A stretch of DNA of 64,000 bases from Rhodobacterales bacterium LSUCC0387 (GTDB lineage Bacteria; Pseudomonadota; Alphaproteobacteria; Rhodobacterales; Rhodobacteraceae), in contig WVSR01000001.1 of assembly GCA_015689775.1 (NCBI GenBank), forward strand, positions 124,001 to 188,000, in the 5' to 3' direction. The translations under genes and the position numbers were made by a program. How positions within the stretch are numbered: the first letter of the stretch is position 1; the number at the start of each line of letters is the position of its first letter. The notes beneath the pieces were generated by a model. That model searched no databases and had not been told where the DNA came from. It saw only the letters and a list, made by a program, of their open reading frames with translations. Shown here one piece after another: positions 18,163 to 27,158 of this stretch.

Positions 18163-20337
18163 ATGAGCAAACCCCCTTCAGGCAGACGGCCCCTCGTGGC
18201 CCCGCGCCGCAATTCTGGTTCTGCATCACGCAGTGGTAGCGGAGCAGCTCGGCCCGCGCGGCGCAGCCCCAATAAGAAGAAAAAGCCAAGCGGCACTCAT
18301 TCGCTGCTTGGGCGTTTCTTCCGTTGGATTGTGCGGATGGTTTTTGCCGTGGCGTGGCGCGGCACGCTTTTGCTTGCGCTGATCCTGTTTGGCTTCACCT
18401 TCTACTACTATAGCAAGCTGCCCCCCGTATCCGACCTTTTGGACGCGCGCGCGCGCGGTTCCGTGACGATGTTGGATCGATACGGCGAAGTTTTTGCTTG
18501 GCGAGGCGAGCAATTTGGTGGCGCAATCACACCTGACACTGTCAGCCCCCATCTCCTGCATGCGGTTGTCGCAACCGAAGATCGCCGATTTTACAATCAT
18601 TTTGGGGTGAGCCCGCGCGGCATTTTGGGCGCAATGATCATCAATATGCGCGAAGGGCGTGGACCCTTGCAGGGGCATGGTGGCTCAACCATCACGCAGC
18701 AGGTGGCCAAGCTGATGTGTTTGGGCACACCCTATGATCCAGAACTCTGGGACAGCGAGGCAACATATGAGGCGGATTGCCGAAAAACAACCATCGCCCG
18801 CAAATTGCAAGAAGTGCCCTTCGCACTGGCGATGGAATGGCGCTACAGTAAAAATGATATCCTCAGCATCTATTTCAATCGCGCCTATTTGGGTGCGGGC
18901 ACTCGGGGCTTTGAGGCGGCGGCGCAACGATATTTTGGGATATCCGCGGCCGAAGTTAACGCGCCCCAAGCCGCGATGTTGGCAGGGCTTTTGGTGGCAC
19001 CGTCATATTTCGCCCCCACCCGAAACTTGGAACGCGCGCAAGAGCGGGCCAATGTGGTTCTGGGCCTCATGGCGCGCGAAGATTATTTGACGGCCTCTGA
19101 GTTATCCGCCGCGCAGACCAACCCCGCCACACTTTCAGATGCGGCTCGCGATAGTATGGGCGGATATTTCGCCGATTGGATCATGTCCGAAGGGCCAAGC
19201 TTTCTGACACGCGACACCACAGAAGATGTAATCCTGCGCACTACCTTTGACCCCGCCATGCAGCGCGCCGCTGAAGACGCAATCAATGATGTCTTTACCA
19301 ACCAAGTCCGCGAAGGATCAGAGGCGCAAGCCGCAATTGTGGTGATGAGCGCCGATGGGGCTGTGCGTGCCATGGTCGGGGGCCGCGATCTGCGGGGGGC
19401 AGGTTTGTTCAACCGCGCAACACAGGCGCAGCGACAGACAGGTTCCGCGTTCAAGCCCTTTGTCTACGCAACCGCACTGGATTTGGGATGGCGTTTTGAC
19501 GACCTTATTCTGGATGCGCCGCTGACATTGAACATTCCTGGCTCTGGCGCATGGTCACCTGAGAATTACTCAGAAGAATTCTATGGCGAGGTCACCCTGA
19601 CCGAGGCCCTTCAAGCCTCACTCAACACTGCAGCGGTACGTTTGTCTGAACAGGTGGGTCGCGATTTGGTGCGGCAGGTGGCCAGTGAATTCGGCATAGA
19701 CAGCGATTTGGCGGCAGGCCCTGCGTTGGCGCTTGGGGCCTCTGAGTCAAGCCTCTTGGAAATGTCAGGCGCCTATGCAGGTATTTTGAATGGTGGCTCT
19801 GCGGTTACGCCTTATGGCTTGTTGGAACTGCGCCTCATGGGGGAGAATTCACCCTTGATGGGCCAAACAGGCGGCATTCGCGAGCGCGTGATCACGGACA
19901 CTGCTGCGCGCCAATTGATCTATATGATGAACCAAGTGGTCGAAAATGGCACTGGTCAACGGGCCAATCTTGCCAATGTTGAGGTGGCTGGAAAGACGGG
20001 TACCACCAATTCTGCGCGCGATGCCTGGTTTATTGGCTTTACCTCCAATTATGTGGCGGGCGTCTGGATGGGCTATGATGACAATCGCCCTCTGACAGGC
20101 GTCACAGGAGGCGGACTGCCGGCCGAGCTTTGGCGACAAACGATGGAGCGCATCCAAGCCAATCAACCCGCCTCACCCCTGCCAATGATTGACCCAATTG
20201 CCGAAGGCAGCCGCGGACCAAACCGTGTTCTCAGCACCAATGAGGGCACAGGCCAAGTCCTAGATGGCGCGGCTGATCTGGCTGAACAAATACTGATGCA
20301 GGTTTTGGGCGGGCTTTTGGGGCGCGGCGGCCAATAA
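18163..20337 (+). CDS. Class A penicillin-binding protein (PBP1A type)
   Basis: 724 residues: a basic cytosolic tail (1-45), one membrane anchor (about 60-85), a GT51 transglycosylase domain and a transpeptidase domain. The glycosyltransferase motifs are ATEDRRFYNHFG and GGSTITQQVAKL. The transpeptidase motifs are SAFK (in RQTGSAFKPF), SLN and KTGTT, all intact. It polymerises and crosslinks peptidoglycan in the periplasm. It is divergent from glnK and convergent with the mlaC-like gene, ending directly at that gene's stop. The insert CLGTPYDPELW between catalytic motifs seems typical of Rhodobacteraceae homologues. Confidence 0.95.
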   Translation: MSKPPSGRRPLVAPRRNSGSASRSGSGAARPARRSPNKKKKPSGTHSLLGRFFRWIVRMVFAVAWRGTLLLALILFGFTFYYYSKLPPVSDLLDARARGSVTMLDRYGEVFAWRGEQFGGAITPDTVSPHLLHAVVATEDRRFYNHFGVSPRGILGAMIINMREGRGPLQGHGGSTITQQVAKLMCLGTPYDPELWDSEATYEADCRKTTIARKLQEVPFALAMEWRYSKNDILSIYFNRAYLGAGTRGFEAAAQRYFGISAAEVNAPQAAMLAGLLVAPSYFAPTRNLERAQERANVVLGLMAREDYLTASELSAAQTNPATLSDAARDSMGGYFADWIMSEGPSFLTRDTTEDVILRTTFDPAMQRAAEDAINDVFTNQVREGSEAQAAIVVMSADGAVRAMVGGRDLRGAGLFNRATQAQRQTGSAFKPFVYATALDLGWRFDDLILDAPLTLNIPGSGAWSPENYSEEFYGEVTLTEALQASLNTAAVRLSEQVGRDLVRQVASEFGIDSDLAAGPALALGASESSLLEMSGAYAGILNGGSAVTPYGLLELRLMGENSPLMGQTGGIRERVITDTAARQLIYMMNQVVENGTGQRANLANVEVAGKTGTTNSARDAWFIGFTSNYVAGVWMGYDDNRPLTGVTGGGLPAELWRQTMERIQANQPASPLPMIDPIAEGSRGPNRVLSTNEGTGQVLDGAADLAEQILMQVLGGLLGRGGQ

Positions 20338-20940
20338 TCAGCTGGCGTTGAGAGCCGCAATGAGGACGTCGATGCTGCCGCCATTGGCATCCAAAATCGA
20401 GCGCATTTCTTGAGCTTCGGTGCTGCGCAGGTCGATGCCTTCAATCAAGATGTTGAAGATGCGCAGCTGCCCAGATCCATCAGATACAAGCCAAATCACC
20501 TCGACAGGCGCTTGTCCAGCAAGACGCGCGCGTGAGCGCACTTCGAAAAAGCTGCGGATCGGACGCGCACCCATCACTTCGATTGAGCCGCCCTCAAATT
20601 CATGGAAACGCGCACCATATTTACGGGCAAGGTACCCCCGCAGGGCCTGTGTGAACCCGCGCCTCTGCGCATCTGACGCGCTACGCCATTCCACCCCCAA
20701 CACAGTTTGGGCAATGATGGGCATATCCGCATAGCGATCCAAAATGCGCTCAAACTGTGGGGGCGAAGCCGCGGCACTGCCCGATGCAATGGCGTTTAAA
20801 TCAGCGCTGACGGTCTGGATCAATGCAACCGCATCCCGCTCAGTCATTGCAGCTTGCGCAATATGCGGCGCGGAAAGCGCAAAAGACGAGGCCGCAATCA
20901 AGCCTGTCAACACAGCACGGCGGTTTGGACGGTCAAACAT
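20338..20940 (-). CDS. MlaC/Ttg2D family phospholipid-binding protein
   Basis: 200 residues with a twin-arginine-like signal (DRPNRRAVLTGLIAASSFAL) and an alanine site near SAPHIAQA. The mature part matches the MlaC (toluene tolerance Ttg2) fold: ILDRYADMPIIAQTVLG, the aromatic helix RGYLARKYGARF and the FNILIEGIDL strand. MlaC shuttles phospholipids through the periplasm. ATG 20940 has AAAGGTGG six bases upstream; a GTG at 20958 would overlap the mlaA stop and is an alternative. It is encoded directly after the MlaA homologue, pairing two parts of the same pathway; the Mla ABC transporter is not in this window. Confidence 0.88.
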   Translation of the reverse strand: MFDRPNRRAVLTGLIAASSFALSAPHIAQAAMTERDAVALIQTVSADLNAIASGSAAASPPQFERILDRYADMPIIAQTVLGVEWRSASDAQRRGFTQALRGYLARKYGARFHEFEGGSIEVMGARPIRSFFEVRSRARLAGQAPVEVIWLVSDGSGQLRIFNILIEGIDLRSTEAQEMRSILDANGGSIDVLIAALNAS

Positions 20941-20954
20941 CGCGCGGCCACCTT

Positions 20955-21791
20955 TCACTGTGAATAAGGATCCGCGTAGGGATCCAGATATGGATCGGCA
21001 TAGGGGTCAGATGCGGATGGAGCCTGCCCCTCACCATTTACGGCTTCCCAATCACCAGTTGCGAAGTCGTTCAACTCAAACCGTCTGTTTTGCAGATAAA
21101 TTAGTCGTGACTGCGCATAGCTGTCCGTGCTGTCATAAAGCACCGCATCAATCGTGCTACGCAACGAGTAGCGCAAGCCAACCGTATCAGCGATGCGCAC
21201 CCGCCGCGCAGCAGACAAGACATCATCACTGGGGCTAAGATAGCCGAAGGGGTTCATGGCAAAGTCAATGATAAGCCCAGTCGCATCCCGCGTGGTTGAG
21301 GGGCCAAACAGTGGCAATTCCAAATACGCCCCCTCTCCCGCACCCCAAACATGGAGGGTCTCACCGAAATCGGCGGGCCGCCCCTCAATCCCCATCAGGG
21401 TTGCCACGTCAAGCAGGCCTAGCACGCCGATAGTCGAGTTGATCAAGAACCGCGTCCCATTGGTCGCCGCCTGATCCAACCGGGCCTGAAGGAGATTATT
21501 CACGAAATTCGCAGGCTCGCCCAAATTCGAGGCCATATTACCGATACCTGTGCGCAGACGCGCAGGGATAACAGTGCCATAGACCATCGAGACAGGGCGC
21601 AAAACAACCGTATCGACACCTTTGTTAACCGCGTGCATACCGCGATTAACGGGTTCCAAAGGATCTTTGGAGCTGCGGCTTGCAGCATAATCGCCTAAAG
21701 TCGAGCAGCCTGCCAAAATGGCAAAAAGACCTGCGCAAAGCACAGTTCTTGCTACCCGCTTTTGCGATGTAGAGGTCTTCACAGCCGTCAC
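20955..21791 (-). CDS. MlaA/VacJ family outer-membrane lipoprotein
   Basis: 278 residues. The lipobox LAGC places the lipidated cysteine at residue 29, after a basic start and hydrophobic stretch. DPLEPVNRGMHAVNKGVD is the MlaA signature, followed by SNLGEPANFVNNLLQ and FGETLHVWGAG. MlaA removes misplaced phospholipids from the outer leaflet of the outer membrane and hands them to MlaC. The last 17 residues are a repeated DPYADPY-type tail unlike the family core. The GTG start at 21791 lacks a strong ribosome site, and a second GTG nine bases downstream is possible. Confidence 0.92.
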   Translation of the reverse strand: MTAVKTSTSQKRVARTVLCAGLFAILAGCSTLGDYAASRSSKDPLEPVNRGMHAVNKGVDTVVLRPVSMVYGTVIPARLRTGIGNMASNLGEPANFVNNLLQARLDQAATNGTRFLINSTIGVLGLLDVATLMGIEGRPADFGETLHVWGAGEGAYLELPLFGPSTTRDATGLIIDFAMNPFGYLSPSDDVLSAARRVRIADTVGLRYSLRSTIDAVLYDSTDSYAQSRLIYLQNRRFELNDFATGDWEAVNGEGQAPSASDPYADPYLDPYADPYSQ

Positions 21792-22007
21792 TTACAAAAA
21801 TCCCATGAGTCGCATTACGGAAACAATAGATTAGTGCTGTCTGTAGGCCAGCCCAAGGTCAGAAACAATATTTTCTAGATTCAATCGCCAATGTGTGCCT
21901 ATTTGGCCGAGTTATTTGCAGCTGCATTAAAATGCGTTGCAATTGCCAATTGGCGGCGGCTGTGGCAGCGGTAGGGTCAAAGCAATGTTATCACAGGGGA
22001 TACTGCA

Positions 22008-22475
22008 ATGAGCCAAACCTACGAAGCCCGTCTTGCCGAGCTTGGCGTGACCCTTCCAGACGCGCCCGCCCCCGCCGCCAATTACGTGCCATTCGTGCAA
22101 TCAGGCAATATGGTCTATGTGTCAGGCCAAATCTCGATGAAAGATGGCGGGCTGATTACGGGCAAATTGGGCGCTGATCTTGATGTGACCGAAGGCGCAG
22201 CTGCCGCCAAATGCTGCGCTATTGCCCTACTGGCCCAACTTAAGGCGGCCTGTGGCGGCGATCTTCAGCGCCTGCACCGCGTGGTGAAACTGACGGGGTT
22301 TGTAAACTCTACCCCAGATTTCACCGATCAGCCCAAAGTCGTAAACGGCGCCTCAGATTTTCTGGTTGAGGCATTGGGGGATGCAGGGCGTCATGCCCGC
22401 TCTGCGGTTTCAGCTGCAGCTTTACCGTTGAACGTGGCGGTGGAAATCGAGGCGATTTTCGAAATCTCCACCTAA
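22008..22475 (+). CDS. RidA family protein
   Basis: 155 residues, the longer YjgF/YER057c/UK114 variety. The fold signatures are FVQSGNMVYVSGQI near the N-terminus and LTGFVNSTPDFTDQPKVV in the middle. Canonical RidA deaminates reactive enamine/imine intermediates from PLP enzymes; this subgroup's substrate is not known. It is preceded by a 216-base gap containing the palindrome GCCAATTGGC (about 21950) and followed by a hairpin at about 22490. Confidence 0.9.
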   Translation: MSQTYEARLAELGVTLPDAPAPAANYVPFVQSGNMVYVSGQISMKDGGLITGKLGADLDVTEGAAAAKCCAIALLAQLKAACGGDLQRLHRVVKLTGFVNSTPDFTDQPKVVNGASDFLVEALGDAGRHARSAVSAAALPLNVAVEIEAIFEIST

Positions 22476-22488
22476 AGCTGAATCGCAC

Positions 22489-22514
22489 TGCGCGGGTCTA
22501 CCTTGACCCGCGCG
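22489..22514 (+). terminator. GC-rich hairpin between ridA-like gene and acyltransferase gene
   Basis: Inverted repeat GCGCGGGTC and GACCCGCGC around a six-base loop (TACCTT). No T-run follows, so it may be a weak terminator or an mRNA processing/stability element rather than a full intrinsic terminator. Confidence 0.4.
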
Positions 22515-22563
22515 GACCACACGCCACATTTCAAAATCTGACAGTAGGGTCAAAACGCGCGCA

Positions 22564-23751
22564 ATGGGCCACGACAATCTCACCATTGAAACTCATGATC
22601 GGATCAGCGCTATTAATGCCGCAGATTGGGATAGCTGTGCCTGCCCGGAAACAAGCGATGGCGGCAGGCCCTTAGACCCTTTCACAACCCATAGATTTCT
22701 TGCGGCCCTTGAAGATAGTGGCTCCGTTGGGATGGGAACCGGGTGGCAGCCGCTATATCTCAGCGTCAAATCTGAAGCGAAGATCATCGCCTGCGCGCCG
22801 ATGTATGCCAAGTCGCACAGCCAAGGCGAATATATCTTCGACCACGCCTTTGCCGATGCCTACATGCGCGCGGGTGGACGCTATTACCCCAAGCTGCAAA
22901 TTGCTGTTCCCTTCACTCCGGCCACAGGGCGGAGATTGCTTGTCGCCCCTGAAGCCAAAGGTGTGGGCGATCGCGCGCTAATAAAGGGCGCAGTGTCGGT
23001 GATGGAAGATCATCATCTATCTTCGCTCCATGTAACCTTTTGCACGGTGGACGAGGTGGCCGCCCATGCCGATGCCAACCTATTGCCGCGCAAGACCCAA
23101 CAATTTCATTGGCACAATCAAGACTATCAAAACTTCGATGATTTTCTTGTCGCGCTCTCCTCGCGTAAGCGTAAGAACATTCGCAAAGAACGGACAGAAG
23201 CGCAGAATTTCGGTGGCGAAATTGTGCTTTTAACGGGTGATCAGATCGAACCGCATCACTGGGATGCATTTTGGGAATTTTACCAAGACACGGGCGCGCG
23301 CAAATGGGGGCAGCCCTATCTGACACGGCGCTTTTTCGATATCGCCCATGAAACCCTGCGCCATGATATGCTGTTAGCTCTTGCCATGCGCGCTGGGCAA
23401 CCCGTGGCGGGGGCGCTGAATTTCATCGGACGCGAGACGCTTTACGGCCGCTATTGGGGCTGTGTCGAAGACCATCCCTGCCTGCATTTTGAGTTGTGCT
23501 ATTATCAGGCGATTGACTGGGCGATAGCCCAAGGTCTGTCACGGGTCGAGGCGGGCGCACAGGGCGGGCATAAACTGGCGCGCGGATATCTGCCCGTTGA
23601 AACCTATTCGCTGCATGCGATGCGCGAGCCCAGTTTTTCGCGCGCCGTGGCAGAATATCTCAAAGCCGAGGCCCGCGCGATGGAGGAGGACATCGAGATC
23701 CTCACCAGCTATGGCCCGTTTCGGAAAACAGCCGTGGAGGAACAGGAATGA
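22564..23751 (+). CDS. FemAB-like N-acyltransferase (COG3146 / DUF482)
   Basis: 395 residues. The protein matches the COG3146 predicted N-acyltransferases, which have a duplicated GNAT/FemAB fold. Visible landmarks are the N-terminal [16 protein letters not shown], the central [16 protein letters not shown] and [20 protein letters not shown], and the C-terminal [19 protein letters not shown]. The acyl donor and acceptor are unknown. It overlaps the pterin dehydratase gene by ATGA. No better start than the ATG at 22564 was seen. Confidence 0.85.
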   Translation: MGHDNLTIETHDRISAINAADWDSCACPETSDGGRPLDPFTTHRFLAALEDSGSVGMGTGWQPLYLSVKSEAKIIACAPMYAKSHSQGEYIFDHAFADAYMRAGGRYYPKLQIAVPFTPATGRRLLVAPEAKGVGDRALIKGAVSVMEDHHLSSLHVTFCTVDEVAAHADANLLPRKTQQFHWHNQDYQNFDDFLVALSSRKRKNIRKERTEAQNFGGEIVLLTGDQIEPHHWDAFWEFYQDTGARKWGQPYLTRRFFDIAHETLRHDMLLALAMRAGQPVAGALNFIGRETLYGRYWGCVEDHPCLHFELCYYQAIDWAIAQGLSRVEAGAQGGHKLARGYLPVETYSLHAMREPSFSRAVAEYLKAEARAMEEDIEILTSYGPFRKTAVEEQE

Positions 23752-24047
23752 GTGTTGCAAAACTGACCCAAGCCAAGCGCGACAGTGATCTGGCCAGCCT
23801 TTTAGAAAAAGGATGGTCGCTTACGGATAACCGCGATGCAATCACGAAAACCTATCAATTTTCCAATTTTATTGCCGCATTCGGTTGGATGACCCGCGCT
23901 GCGCTACACGCGGAAAAAATGGATCATCACCCCGAATGGTTCAACGTCTACAATCGTGTCGATGTGGTGCTGTCCACTCATGATGCAGGCGGCCTGACAG
24001 ATTTGGATATAAAATTGGCCCGCGCCATGGATCGCCTTGCAAGCTGA
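23748..24047 (+). CDS. phhB: 4a-hydroxytetrahydrobiopterin dehydratase
   Basis: 99 residues, the normal PCD/DCoH size. The catalytic motif [17 protein letters not shown] is complete, with H60 and H61. The enzyme dehydrates the carbinolamine of pterin cofactors after aromatic amino-acid hydroxylation and can also act in molybdopterin metabolism. No phenylalanine hydroxylase gene is in view. Its ATG overlaps the stop of the upstream acyltransferase gene (ATGA), so the two are translationally coupled. Confidence 0.93.
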   Translation: MSVAKLTQAKRDSDLASLLEKGWSLTDNRDAITKTYQFSNFIAAFGWMTRAALHAEKMDHHPEWFNVYNRVDVVLSTHDAGGLTDLDIKLARAMDRLAS

Positions 24048-24049
24048 AC

Positions 24050-24068
24050 GCCCAGCCCAAAGCTGGGC
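24050..24068. terminator. Hairpin between convergent phhB and peroxiredoxin genes
   Basis: Arms GCCCAGC (24050-24056) and GCTGGGC (24062-24068) with a five-base loop, directly after the phhB stop and 17 bases from the stop of the convergent gene. There is no T-run on either side, so termination efficiency is uncertain. Confidence 0.45.
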
Positions 24069-24084
24069 AGGGTGCGCTCGTCGT

Positions 24085-24573
24085 CTAGATCGCCGCCAAA
24101 AGGGCTTCGCCACCTGAGATCTCGCAGGTGCCACGGCTTTCCTCTGGATGAAATACTTTTACGATGCCGTCTTCCGCATAGAGCGCATAACGTTTTGAGC
24201 GCTCGTAAAAGCCCACAGGTTCAGCAGTAAAATTCATACCGACTGATTTGGTAAATGTTGCTGCTGGATCAGCAAGCATTGTCAAACCTGCGGCCTTTGC
24301 CCCAGTTGTCTCTGCCCATGCGTTCATCACGAAAGGATCATTCACAGAGATGCAGATGATCTCGTCCACACCTTTTTTGTCAAATTCTGCCTTAGTGCGA
24401 ATAAAGCTCGGCACATGGGCAGAGGTACAGGTGCCAGTATATGCTCCAGGCAGACCGAAGATCACAACTTTTCGATCCACCAGTTTATCGGTCAAAGCGA
24501 TAGTTTCAGGACCATTTTGACCCATTTGCAGAAGGGTTGCTGGTGGTAGTTTAAAGCCAACGTTGATCAACAT
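24085..24573 (-). CDS. Prx5-type peroxiredoxin
   Basis: 162 residues of the AhpC/TSA superfamily, Prx5 branch. The peroxidatic cysteine is C49 in LPGAYTGTCTSAHVPSF; further cysteines are C74 (EIICISVND) and C150 (RGTCEISGG). It reduces hydrogen peroxide and organic peroxides. C150 lies where the vertebrate PRDX5 resolving cysteine sits, so an atypical two-cysteine mechanism is possible instead of the usual one-cysteine type of bacterial relatives. ATG 24573 was chosen for the fold start with GAAGGA upstream. It is divergent from the flavoprotein gene at 24668. Confidence 0.92.
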   Translation of the reverse strand: MLINVGFKLPPATLLQMGQNGPETIALTDKLVDRKVVIFGLPGAYTGTCTSAHVPSFIRTKAEFDKKGVDEIICISVNDPFVMNAWAETTGAKAAGLTMLADPAATFTKSVGMNFTAEPVGFYERSKRYALYAEDGIVKVFHPEESRGTCEISGGEALLAAI

Positions 24574-24667
24574 TTTTTTTAAGCGTCCTTCGCTTGTACA
24601 ATTTCTGCGTGACTTTATAGAGTTAAGCGGAAACAACGCCAGACCAAATCTGACTAAGGGCGCGCAA

Positions 24668-25876
24668 ATGGTGGGGATTGCAGTTATTGGGGCGGGGCAG
24701 GCAGGGGCGGCGCTTGCTGCAAAACTGCGCGGCAAAGGTTATGAGGGTGAAATTGCGCTCTTTGGCCGTGAGCCTGTGCCGCCCTATCAGCGCCCGCCTT
24801 TGTCAAAGGCCTATCTCTTGGGAGAAAGCCCCAAAGAGCGCTTATTTCTTCGCCCTGAAACATTTTACGCAGATCAGAACATCACGCTGCATCTTGGGCA
24901 GACCATCACCGGAATTGATACCGCAGCACAAAGAATCACCACGGCGGACGGTGCGGTTTTCGTCTATGACCAACTTGCGTTTACCACTGGCGCAGAACCC
25001 CGCCGCCTGAGTGCCAAACAAGGGGGCGATTTGGGCAATGTTCTAACCATGCGCAGCATCGATGATGCTGACAGGCTTGCGCCGCTCTTGGGGGAAGGCA
25101 AACGTGCTGTAATTATCGGCGGCGGCTATATCGGGTTGGAAGCCGCCGCCGTCTGCGCCAAGCGCGGGATGCAAGTCACTGTGATCGAAGCCGCCCCACG
25201 CATCTTGGGCCGTGTGGCTTGTGAAGAAACTGCCACCTATTTCCACAACTTGCATGAGGATCGTGGTGTCACCATCCGCGAAGGCGTAGGGCTTGATCGG
25301 CTGAGCGGCATCGATGTGGTGCAGGCGGTGCATCTCACCTCGGGCGAGACTTTGGCGGCAGATTTGGTTTTGGTGGGCATCGGGATTATACCCGAAACCC
25401 AACTGGCCGAAGCCGCAGGTGTTGCGCTAGATCGGGGGATCGCAACAGACGACATGGGGGCAACCTCGCTACCGCATATTTGGGCCGCTGGGGATTGCAC
25501 AAGCCTGCCCTACCGGGGGGAACGTATTCGCCTGGAATCGGTCCAAAACGCGATTGATCAAGCCGAGGCCGTGGCCTGTAACATGCTTGGGGCAGCAACT
25601 CCTTACGTGCCAAAGCCTTGGTTCTGGTCGGATCAATATGACACGAAATTGCAAATCGCAGGATTGAACACGGGCTATGATCGCATTGTCATTCGTGACA
25701 ATGGCGAGGGCGCGCGCTCGCATTGGTATTATCAGGGCGACACGCTTTTGGCGGTGGACGCGATGAACGACCCCCGCGCCTATATGGTCGGCAAGCGTTT
25801 AATTGAGGCAGGCAAAAGCCCCAATGCGGCAGCCATTAAAGATACAAGCGGCGATATAAAATCGCTCTTGCGCTGA
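24668..25876 (+). CDS. FAD-dependent NAD(P)H:ferredoxin reductase family protein
   Basis: 402 residues, the size of rhodocoxin/putidaredoxin reductase-like flavoproteins. It has an FAD loop AVIGAGQAGAALAAKL near residue 5, the PYQRPPLSKAYL motif typical of this group, an NADH loop VIIGGGYIGLEAAA in the middle, and the FAD-contacting segment IWAAGDCTS. A reductase-type C-terminal domain follows. It should pass electrons from NAD(P)H to a small [2Fe-2S] ferredoxin, which is not encoded here. AAGGG precedes the ATG at 24668. Its TGA overlaps the rsmD ATG. Confidence 0.9.
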   Translation: MVGIAVIGAGQAGAALAAKLRGKGYEGEIALFGREPVPPYQRPPLSKAYLLGESPKERLFLRPETFYADQNITLHLGQTITGIDTAAQRITTADGAVFVYDQLAFTTGAEPRRLSAKQGGDLGNVLTMRSIDDADRLAPLLGEGKRAVIIGGGYIGLEAAAVCAKRGMQVTVIEAAPRILGRVACEETATYFHNLHEDRGVTIREGVGLDRLSGIDVVQAVHLTSGETLAADLVLVGIGIIPETQLAEAAGVALDRGIATDDMGATSLPHIWAAGDCTSLPYRGERIRLESVQNAIDQAEAVACNMLGAATPYVPKPWFWSDQYDTKLQIAGLNTGYDRIVIRDNGEGARSHWYYQGDTLLAVDAMNDPRAYMVGKRLIEAGKSPNAAAIKDTSGDIKSLLR

Positions 25877-26436
25877 TGCGGATTATTGGCGGGACATTGC
25901 GCGGCAAGAAATTGGCCGACCTTGGCGCAGGTGATCTGGCCGCACATTTGCGTCCGACGTCTGACCGCGTCCGCGAAAGCCTGTTCAATCTCTTGATCAA
26001 TGGGGCGCGCGGGAATCTTGTGTCAGAGGCCCGCGTCCTTGATCTTTTTGCGGGCACGGGCGCTTTGGGGTTAGAGGCGTTGAGCCGAGGCGCGGACTAT
26101 GTACAATTCGTGGAAAACGGCGCGAAGTCAAACGCGATTCTGCGCGAGAATGTCATCGCCTGCCGCGCCGAAGAGAACACCCACCTTCACCGAAGGGATG
26201 CGCTGAAGCTTGGGCGCACGACACTGCCCCCCTCGACCCTTGTTTTCCTTGATCCGCCCTATGGAAAATCCATGGGCGAAGCAGCCCTTGCTGCGGCCTT
26301 GTCTGGCGGTTGGATCGCACCAGATGCCATCTTGGTTTGGGAAGAAAGCACCCCCCCTGTTTTGCCGCCAGAGTTCACCCTTCTTGATCAGCGCAGCTAT
26401 GGTGGCACGCTGATCACCCTAGCCGAAAGACTTTGA
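25876..26436 (+). CDS. rsmD: 16S rRNA (guanine966-N2)-methyltransferase
   Basis: 186 residues. The starting RIIGGTLRGKKL is characteristic of RsmD. The SAM-binding motif I is DLFAGTGALGLEALSRGA, and catalytic motif IV is DPPYGK. It methylates N2 of G966 in 16S rRNA during 30S assembly. The gene is coupled to the upstream flavoprotein (TGATG) and nearly abuts the HAD phosphatase downstream. Confidence 0.95.
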   Translation: MRIIGGTLRGKKLADLGAGDLAAHLRPTSDRVRESLFNLLINGARGNLVSEARVLDLFAGTGALGLEALSRGADYVQFVENGAKSNAILRENVIACRAEENTHLHRRDALKLGRTTLPPSTLVFLDPPYGKSMGEAALAAALSGGWIAPDAILVWEESTPPVLPPEFTLLDQRSYGGTLITLAERL

Positions 26437-26438
26437 TC

Positions 26439-27098
26439 ATGTCCCTCTCAGCTGTCCCTCATCTTGTGATTTTCGACTGCGATGGCGTGTTGGTGGATAG
26501 CGAGCCAATCACGAACCAAATCTTGGTCAATAATCTGGCGCGTTATGGTTTGCAGGTGTCACTTGCCGATTGCATGACGCTTTTTGTGGGCGGCACGATG
26601 CGAGGGGCAGAGACCCGCGCTCGCGAGATGGGCGCCGATTTACCCAAAGATTGGATCGATGAGATTTACGGCGATATTTACGCGCGCCTGCGTCAAGGCT
26701 TGCCATCCGTTCGCGGGATCGAAGTTGTGCTTGATCGGCTAGAGGCGGCACATGTCCCGTATTGCGTGGCCTCAAATGGCAGCGAAGAAAAGATGGAAAT
26801 CACCTTGGGCGCAACAGGGCTTGCGCGCCGCTTTGAGGGCAACCGCTTTTCGGCCCATACGCTTGGCGTGGCCAAACCTGATCCACGGTTGTTTTTGATT
26901 GCAGCCGAGAAAATGGGGGGCGATGCCGCCCATTCCGCAGTGATCGAAGACAGCCCCACAGGCGCAAAAGCTGCAGCGCGGGCGCATATTCCCTGCTTTG
27001 GCTATGCGGAACATGATGACGGAGCGCGCCTTGCTGCGGAAGGGGCCTATGTCTTCCACGATATGGCAGATTTGCCTGCGCTTTTGCGCCTGCCTTAA
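26439..27098 (+). CDS. HAD-superfamily hydrolase (phosphatase, subfamily IA)
   Basis: 219 residues with the full HAD motif set: nucleophile FDCDGVLVDSEP, motif II CVASNGSEEK, motif III lysine in GVAKPDPRLF, and the acidic motif IV VIEDSPTGAKAA. The DSEP sequence and helical cap match the beta-phosphoglucomutase / phosphoglycolate phosphatase-like group; the substrate cannot be named. ATG 26439 was preferred over an overlapping TTG six bases earlier. It follows rsmD by two bases. Confidence 0.9.
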   Translation: MSLSAVPHLVIFDCDGVLVDSEPITNQILVNNLARYGLQVSLADCMTLFVGGTMRGAETRAREMGADLPKDWIDEIYGDIYARLRQGLPSVRGIEVVLDRLEAAHVPYCVASNGSEEKMEITLGATGLARRFEGNRFSAHTLGVAKPDPRLFLIAAEKMGGDAAHSAVIEDSPTGAKAAARAHIPCFGYAEHDDGARLAAEGAYVFHDMADLPALLRLP

Positions 27099-27158
27099 CC
27101 TTGTGCCTTTGGCCCCGATATGGGACAGAAGGGCCAAAGCAACAAAAAATAATCAGGC

